From positions 248,001-312,000 of the forward strand of contig NZ_JASKLS010000004.1 in the NCBI RefSeq assembly GCF_030124375.1: a stretch of 64,000 bases of DNA, given 5' to 3'. Position 1 is the stretch's first letter. The number at the start of each line of letters is the position of its first letter. This stretch comes from Sinorhizobium sp. 6-70 (GTDB lineage: Bacteria > Pseudomonadota > Alphaproteobacteria > Rhizobiales > Rhizobiaceae). A program made the translations under genes and the position numbers. Below are positions 59,833 through 64,000 of the stretch, piece by piece. The notes under the pieces were generated by a model that did no database searches, had not been told where the DNA came from, and was given only the letters and a program-made list of their open reading frames with translations.

Positions 59833-61422
59833 TTAGCTGTCGAACCAGACGCGGCTTCCCACATAGCCGTTCGAAAGGTCGTTACCGATGTCGTGCACGA
59901 AGCCCTTCAGCGAGGCGGAGGCGGCGTTCACGTAGTCGTTGAAGACGGGCAGGATCAGGCCGCCTTCGTCGCGCACCATAACCGCCATCGTATGATAGAG
60001 TTCCTTGCGTTTCGCCTCGTCAAGCTCGGAGCGCGCCTGCAACAAGAGCTTGTCGAAATCTTCACGCTTGAAGCGCGTGTCGTTCCATTCCGCGCTTGAG
60101 AGATACGAGGTCGAATAGCGGGAATCCTGCGTCGGGCGCCCACCCCAATAGGAGGCGGAGAATGGCTGGACGTTCCAGACATTGGTCCAATAGCCATCCT
60201 CCGGCTCGCGCCTGATTTCCAGCTCGATGCCGGCCTTGCGGGCGCTTTCCTGGAAGAGAACCGCTGCGTCGACCGCGCCTGGGAATGCGGCATCGGATGT
60301 ACGCAGCAGGATCGGCCGGTCATGGCCGGATTTCTTGTAGTGGAAGGCCGCTTTGTCCGGATCGTAGACGCGCTGTTCGATGCCCGTCGGCGCGAGCGCG
60401 TAGTTTTCGTTGACCGGATAGTCGTTGCCGAGCTTGCCGTAGCCGCCGACGGCGCGATCCAGGATGGCCTGCCGATCGATAGCGTATTTCAGCGCCAGCC
60501 TGAGATCGTTGTTGTCGAAGGGCGCCGTGTCGCAATGCATAAGGAAGCTGTAGAAGCCCTTGCCTGGCGTCTGGAGGATCTGGACGCGAGGGGCGCGCTT
60601 GAGAAGCGATACGGTCTTCGGGTCGACGTTGTTGATGAAATGCACCTGGCCCGAGGAAAGGGCCGCGATGCGCGCCGAGTTGTCATTCATGACGATGATC
60701 TCGACGCTGTCGACAAAGCCGCGATCCGAGCGCCAGTCGGAGGCGTTCTTCTCGAAGGTCGCGCGGATGCCGGCCTCATAGCTTACGAGCTTGTACGGCC
60801 CCGTTCCGATCGTGGAGGCAGGATTTTCGACGCCACCGCCCGGCTGGATGATCAAATGGTAATCGGTGAGCAGCAACGGCAAGTCCGCATTGCCCTCCGA
60901 GAGCGTCAGCACGAGATCGCCGCCCTTTTCCTCAATCGTCTTGATCGACCGCATGAGTCCGAGGGCGCCTGACTTGGAGCCCTCGTCGGAGTGTCGCTTC
61001 AGCGTCGCGACGACGTCGGCGACCGTCAGCTTGCTGCCATCATGGAAGGCGATGTCGTTACGGATCTTGAAGGTCCAGACCGAAGCATCCGCCGAAGGCT
61101 CCCAGGAAGAGGCGATCGAGGGCAGGGGCGCGCCAGTCACCGGATCGGATTCGACGAGCTTGTCGCCCCAGAGATGGCCGATCACGAAGGAGACGGAGCC
61201 GGTATAGGCGGCGGGATCGAGGGAATCCGTTGTCGCGCCGCCCTTGAGGCCGAGCTTCAGGTGGCCACCGCGTTTCGGCTCCTGTGCCTGCGCTTCGCCC
61301 GCTATCATTGTGCCACCGAGGCCGGCGGCGAGACCCAGCGCCGCAGTGCCTGCAAGGAAGCCGCGGCGGTTGATGCCAGTCGGGACGATAAGACCGTCGG
61401 GACGCTTCGTGAATTCCGTCAT
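59833..61422 (-). CDS. ABC transporter substrate-binding protein, peptide/nickel type (SBP_bac_5), Tat-exported
   Basis: A 529-aa binding protein with a twin-arginine signal 'NRRGFLAGTAALGLAAGLGG' at about 18-37. The SBP_bac_5 domain follows, with 'GHLKLGLKGGATTDSLDPAA', 'ADASVWTFKIRNDIAFHDGS', 'SIGTGPYKLVSYEA'-like 'STIGTGPYKLVSYEAGIRAT', and 'DNNDLRLALKYAIDRQAILD'. It delivers oligopeptides or similar compounds to a Dpp-type permease. The start at 61422 is preferred to 61482, as a GGGAACTCTGAA leader precedes it and the Tat signal then begins at the usual place. The permease and ATPase genes are expected downstream; only the ATPase is in this window. Confidence 0.93.
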   Translation of the reverse strand: MTEFTKRPDGLIVPTGINRRGFLAGTAALGLAAGLGGTMIAGEAQAQEPKRGGHLKLGLKGGATTDSLDPAAYTGSVSFVIGHLWGDKLVESDPVTGAPLPSIASSWEPSADASVWTFKIRNDIAFHDGSKLTVADVVATLKRHSDEGSKSGALGLMRSIKTIEEKGGDLVLTLSEGNADLPLLLTDYHLIIQPGGGVENPASTIGTGPYKLVSYEAGIRATFEKNASDWRSDRGFVDSVEIIVMNDNSARIAALSSGQVHFINNVDPKTVSLLKRAPRVQILQTPGKGFYSFLMHCDTAPFDNNDLRLALKYAIDRQAILDRAVGGYGKLGNDYPVNENYALAPTGIEQRVYDPDKAAFHYKKSGHDRPILLRTSDAAFPGAVDAAVLFQESARKAGIELEIRREPEDGYWTNVWNVQPFSASYWGGRPTQDSRYSTSYLSSAEWNDTRFKREDFDKLLLQARSELDEAKRKELYHTMAVMVRDEGGLILPVFNDYVNAASASLKGFVHDIGNDLSNGYVGSRVWFDS

Positions 61423-61496
61423 TTCAGAGTTCCCATTGTGTGTTGTTCGACGAAAAAAACTAGCGCCTGCCCCACGCAGCACAATTTCGCGACTTG

Positions 61497-61521
61497 ACGC
61501 TAATTTACGCTAGTTTACGCT
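61497..61521. promoter_or_regulatory. Tandem 10-bp direct repeats, candidate regulator operator
   Basis: ACGCTAATTT (61497-61506), ACGCTAGTTT (61507-61516), ACGCT (61517-61521): repeated with a helical period of 10 bp, in the gap between the divergent binding-protein and XRE-type regulator genes. Such spacing puts several monomers on one face of the DNA. Confidence 0.65.
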
Positions 61522-61550
61522 CTGTGAAATCAAGAGCGCAGGAGCCGGAT

Positions 61551-62345
61551 GTGGAACAGGACGATGCATTCGTCGCCAACTTGCGTTTCGCCTGCGCGAC
61601 CCGGCGTTCGATCTCGCAGATTTGCCGCGAAATCGGGATCAATCGCCAGCAGTTCAACCGTTACATCAACGGTGAGGCGCGGCCGTCGGCGCACAATGTT
61701 GCGCGGATCGCTGGATTCTTCGACCTTTCGACACAGGATTTTTCGCTATCGCCGAAACTGTTCGAAGCGCGGATGACTCGTCCCGAGCGCCATCGCCTGG
61801 AGGCGGGGCAACTCCTTGAAGGCTTTCCGGGCGATGTCGCGGCCCTTCGCCGCCATTTCGGTTACTACCAGACCTATCATCTTTCGCTCTCCTGGCCCGG
61901 CTTCATCGTCTGTTCCTGCGCGCATATCTACGAGGAAGGCGGCTCGATCCGGGTGAAATCGATCGAGCGCATTCGCGATGCGGCAAACGAGATCCAGCAG
62001 TTCTCGAAATATGTCGGCCTTGTCACCTTCTGGCAAAACCGCATCTTCATTGCCGAGCGTACCGTGGGGCACGCGTCGATGCTGGCGCAGACGATCCTGA
62101 TGCCGTTCGAGGTGCACCAACGGGTCTATCTGCGCGGCACCACGATGGGGGTCTCGTGGCGGAAGGAGAACCTGCCTTACGCCTCGCGCATGATCTGGCG
62201 GCATATCGGGCAGGATCCGGACAAGCGCCAGATGCTTTCGCGCTGCGGGCTGCTTCCTTTCGGATCACGGCATCTGCCCTCTGCGGTGAGGCGCTTTCTG
62301 GAGACGCCGGAAGCCGAGGTGCTGACTATTCCGGCGGAGTATTGA
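61551..62345 (+). CDS. XRE-type helix-turn-helix transcriptional regulator with a sensor-like C-terminal domain
   Basis: A 264-aa regulator. The DNA-binding part reads 'LRFACATRRSISQICREIGI', 'NRQQFNRYINGEARPSAHNV' and 'ARIAGFFDLSTQDF', a lambda-repressor-like (XRE) fold. The remaining part ('VCSCAHIYEEGGSIRVKSIE', 'LVTFWQNRIFIAERTVGHAS', 'YASRMIWRHIGQDPDKRQML') is not a named domain to me and may sense a ligand. GTG 61551 has GGAG six bases upstream and is preferred; GTG 61524 is an alternative that lies almost on the tandem repeats. It is divergent from the peptide binding-protein gene, which it probably controls. Confidence 0.87.
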   Translation: MEQDDAFVANLRFACATRRSISQICREIGINRQQFNRYINGEARPSAHNVARIAGFFDLSTQDFSLSPKLFEARMTRPERHRLEAGQLLEGFPGDVAALRRHFGYYQTYHLSLSWPGFIVCSCAHIYEEGGSIRVKSIERIRDAANEIQQFSKYVGLVTFWQNRIFIAERTVGHASMLAQTILMPFEVHQRVYLRGTTMGVSWRKENLPYASRMIWRHIGQDPDKRQMLSRCGLLPFGSRHLPSAVRRFLETPEAEVLTIPAEY

Positions 62346-62425
62346 CGAAAGCGGATCGCCGCAGGGCTGAGCTCGTTCGAGCCCGGTGTGCCTGGCGGCG
62401 TCGCGGAAAGCGGCAAGCGAGCGCT

Positions 62426-62462
62426 GCGAGGGGGCGGCCGCGCTCCGCAGCCGCCCCTCGCG
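62426..62462. terminator. GC-rich hairpin between convergent genes
   Basis: GCGAGGGGGCGGC (62426-62438) and GCCGCCCCTCGC (62450-62461) are inverted arms with one extra G. It lies between the XRE-type gene and the end of the ATPase gene and could terminate either transcript, though no T-run follows. Confidence 0.5.
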
Positions 62463-62463
62463 A

Positions 62464-64000
62464 TCAATTTCCGGCGCTCTCCATGCGCCGCGTCTTCAGC
62501 ACCTTCTCCAGCCAGCCGATTTCCATCTCCGGCACCGATTTCAGGAGCAGGTCGGTATAGTCGTCGAATGGTGGCGAGAGCACCTTCGACTTCGGTCCGA
62601 AGCGCACCAGGCGACCGCGGTGCATGACCGCGACGCTGTCGGCGATGGCTCGCACGATGGCGATGTCATGGGTGATAAAGACATAGGAAACAGCGGTTTC
62701 CTCCTGAAGCCTGAGAAGCAGATTCAGGATGCCTTCGGCCACCAGTGGGTCCAGCGCCGAGGTGGGCTCATCGCATAGGATGAGTTCCGGCCTGGCGGCA
62801 AGAGCCCGCGCGATCGCGACGCGCTGCTTCTGGCCACCGGAAAGCTCGGCCGGATAGCGGTCGAGGAACCGCGGCCCCATCTCGATCTGGTCGAGCAGTT
62901 CCTTGACCCGCTCGGTCTTCCTGGCGCCGTGCATGCTGAAATAGAAGGAAAGCGGGCGGCCGATGATGTCGCGTACCGTCTGGCGCGGGTTCATTGCCGT
63001 GTCGGCCATCTGGTAGATCATCTGGATGCGGCGCAATTCGTCGTTCGTCCGGCCCTTGAGTGCCTTCGGCAGTTCCTTGCCGTCGAAAGTGATGCGGCCC
63101 TCGGACGGCGGCAAGAGGCCGGTGATGACGCGGGCGAGCGTCGACTTGCCGGAGCCGGATTCTCCAACGATTGCCAGCGTCTGGCCCTTCGGCAGGTGCA
63201 TCGACACGTCGTGCAGCACCTTGAAGCCATTGGCATAGCCGGCATGGACATGCTCGATCTTGAGAAGCGTACCGGACTGGTCCGCTGCTTCGTCGCGCTT
63301 GGTCTGACGGACGCTGACGAGGGCGCGGGTATAGTCTTCCTTCGGCGCTTCGATCACCTGCTTGGTCGTGCCGTATTCGACGGTCTTGCCATGGCGCAGC
63401 ACCATGATGTCGTCGGACACCTGCGCCACCACGGCGAGATCGTGGGTGATGTAGAGCGCCGCCGTATGCGTCTCCTCGATCGCATGCTTGATCGCGGCAA
63501 GCACGTCGATCTGGGTGGTGACGTCGAGCGCCGTCGTCGGTTCGTCGAAGACGATCAGTTCCGGGTTGGGGCAGAGCGCCATGGCGGTCATGGCTCGCTG
63601 CAATTGGCCGCCCGAAACCTGGTGCGGATAACGGTCCCCGAAGGTTTCCGGATTGGGCAGGCCGAGTACGCGGAAGAGATAAAGCGCGCGCTTTTCGGCT
63701 TCATCCCGCGTCACGATGCCGTGCCGGACCGAGGCCTCGATGACCTGGTCGCCGAGTTTGTGGGCCGGGTTGAAGGCGGCTGCTGCGGATTGCGCAACAT
63801 AGCAGACCTGGGCGCCGCGCACCGAGTTGATGCCGGAACGGCCGAGCTTCAGGATGTCGCGGCCGTTGAGCAGCACCTCTCCGCCGATGATGCGGCAGCC
63901 GCCGCGACCATAGGCAAGTGCCGAGAGGCCGATCGTTGACTTGCCGGCGCCCGACTCGCCGATGAGACCGAGCACCTTGCCTTTCTGCAAGTCGAAAGAA
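62464..64000 (-). CDS. ABC transporter ATP-binding protein with two ATPase domains (DppD/DppF fusion), 5' end outside window
   Basis: At least 512 residues continue past the right edge; the first visible frame reads '[20 protein letters not shown]', so the true start lies beyond 64000. Two full ATPase domains are present: first Walker A 'GESGAGKST', signature '[13 protein letters not shown]', Walker B '[20 protein letters not shown]'; second Walker A '[14 protein letters not shown]', signature '[20 protein letters not shown]', Walker B '[20 protein letters not shown]'. Single-chain DppD/DppF-type ATPases serve peptide or nickel importers. The adjacent divergent SBP_bac_5 gene makes a peptide uptake role likely, though permeases must lie beyond the edge. 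Confidence 0.95.
   Translation of the reverse strand, partial: SFDLQKGKVLGLIGESGAGKSTIGLSALAYGRGGCRIIGGEVLLNGRDILKLGRSGINSVRGAQVCYVAQSAAAAFNPAHKLGDQVIEASVRHGIVTRDEAEKRALYLFRVLGLPNPETFGDRYPHQVSGGQLQRAMTAMALCPNPELIVFDEPTTALDVTTQIDVLAAIKHAIEETHTAALYITHDLAVVAQVSDDIMVLRHGKTVEYGTTKQVIEAPKEDYTRALVSVRQTKRDEAADQSGTLLKIEHVHAGYANGFKVLHDVSMHLPKGQTLAIVGESGSGKSTLARVITGLLPPSEGRITFDGKELPKALKGRTNDELRRIQMIYQMADTAMNPRQTVRDIIGRPLSFYFSMHGARKTERVKELLDQIEMGPRFLDRYPAELSGGQKQRVAIARALAARPELILCDEPTSALDPLVAEGILNLLLRLQEETAVSYVFITHDIAIVRAIADSVAVMHRGRLVRFGPKSKVLSPPFDDYTDLLLKSVPEMEIGWLEKVLKTRRMESAGN

Overview
The window looks like a piece of a Sinorhizobium/Ensifer-type chromosome (Alphaproteobacteria, Hyphomicrobiales). 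It is GC-rich, has an alphaproteobacterial-length RpoD (686 aa), and carries repeated palindromic elements of two kinds typical of this group: RIME1-like elements (paired palindromes with 'CTACAGCG' and 'CTGCATG' arms) and GC-rich 'CTCTCCCCGCG' hairpin repeats. The assignment rests on recognising these features by eye; no database search was run.

Left part (1-12 kb), core and housekeeping: the 3' end of recQ, the threonine-degradation pair kbl-tdh, rpoD with a strong terminator, then small single genes (GYD-domain protein, DUF2066 protein, a lysozyme-like lipoprotein, PhnB-like VOC protein, DUF1428 protein, YjbQ-family protein, two small proteins, a SIMPL-domain protein). A CAU-anticodon tRNA (probably tRNA-Ile2) lies at 11516-11591, and a 53-aa gene on the minus strand follows it.

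12.4-22.7 kb, a catabolic cluster: two tandem paralogous LysR regulators, both apparently starting at non-canonical Ile codons (ATT, ATA), then hyuA-hyuB (hydantoinase/oxoprolinase family), a 3-hydroxyisobutyrate-dehydrogenase-like enzyme, a NitT/TauT-type ABC importer (binding protein, ATPase, permease) and an SDR. All genes run in one direction with short gaps. The substrate is not known.

22.7-34.7 kb, mixed accessory genes: a VWA/DUF1194 protein, a GH144-like glucanase next to a FhuF-type Fe-S protein, a cobalamin riboswitch with cbtB-cbtA, two TetR loci with divergent partners, an enoyl-CoA hydratase, a VOC protein, a cystathionine gamma-synthase-family enzyme with a divergent Lrp regulator, and a large membrane alpha/beta-hydrolase.

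34.9-43.7 kb, a methylamine/betaine-type cluster: a divergent LysR, two tandem 815-aa dimethylglycine/sarcosine-dehydrogenase-like flavoproteins with a 4-nt overlap, a non-pyrrolysine MttB-family protein, an Lrp regulator and an isochorismatase-family hydrolase.

44.5-48.6 kb, siderophore iron uptake on the minus strand: TonB-dependent receptor, FhuF reductase and periplasmic binding protein, with a TGA-N9-TCA (RirA-type) box upstream. 49.3-56 kb is a ydcSTUVW-like polyamine/GABA-aldehyde operon with an upstream LysR gene and a candidate LysR box. 56-64 kb holds an HSL-family esterase, an ACT-domain protein whose stop codon lies in a repeat, a CocE-family hydrolase, and a peptide ABC transporter locus (binding protein, a regulator divergent from it, and a two-domain ATPase cut by the window edge).
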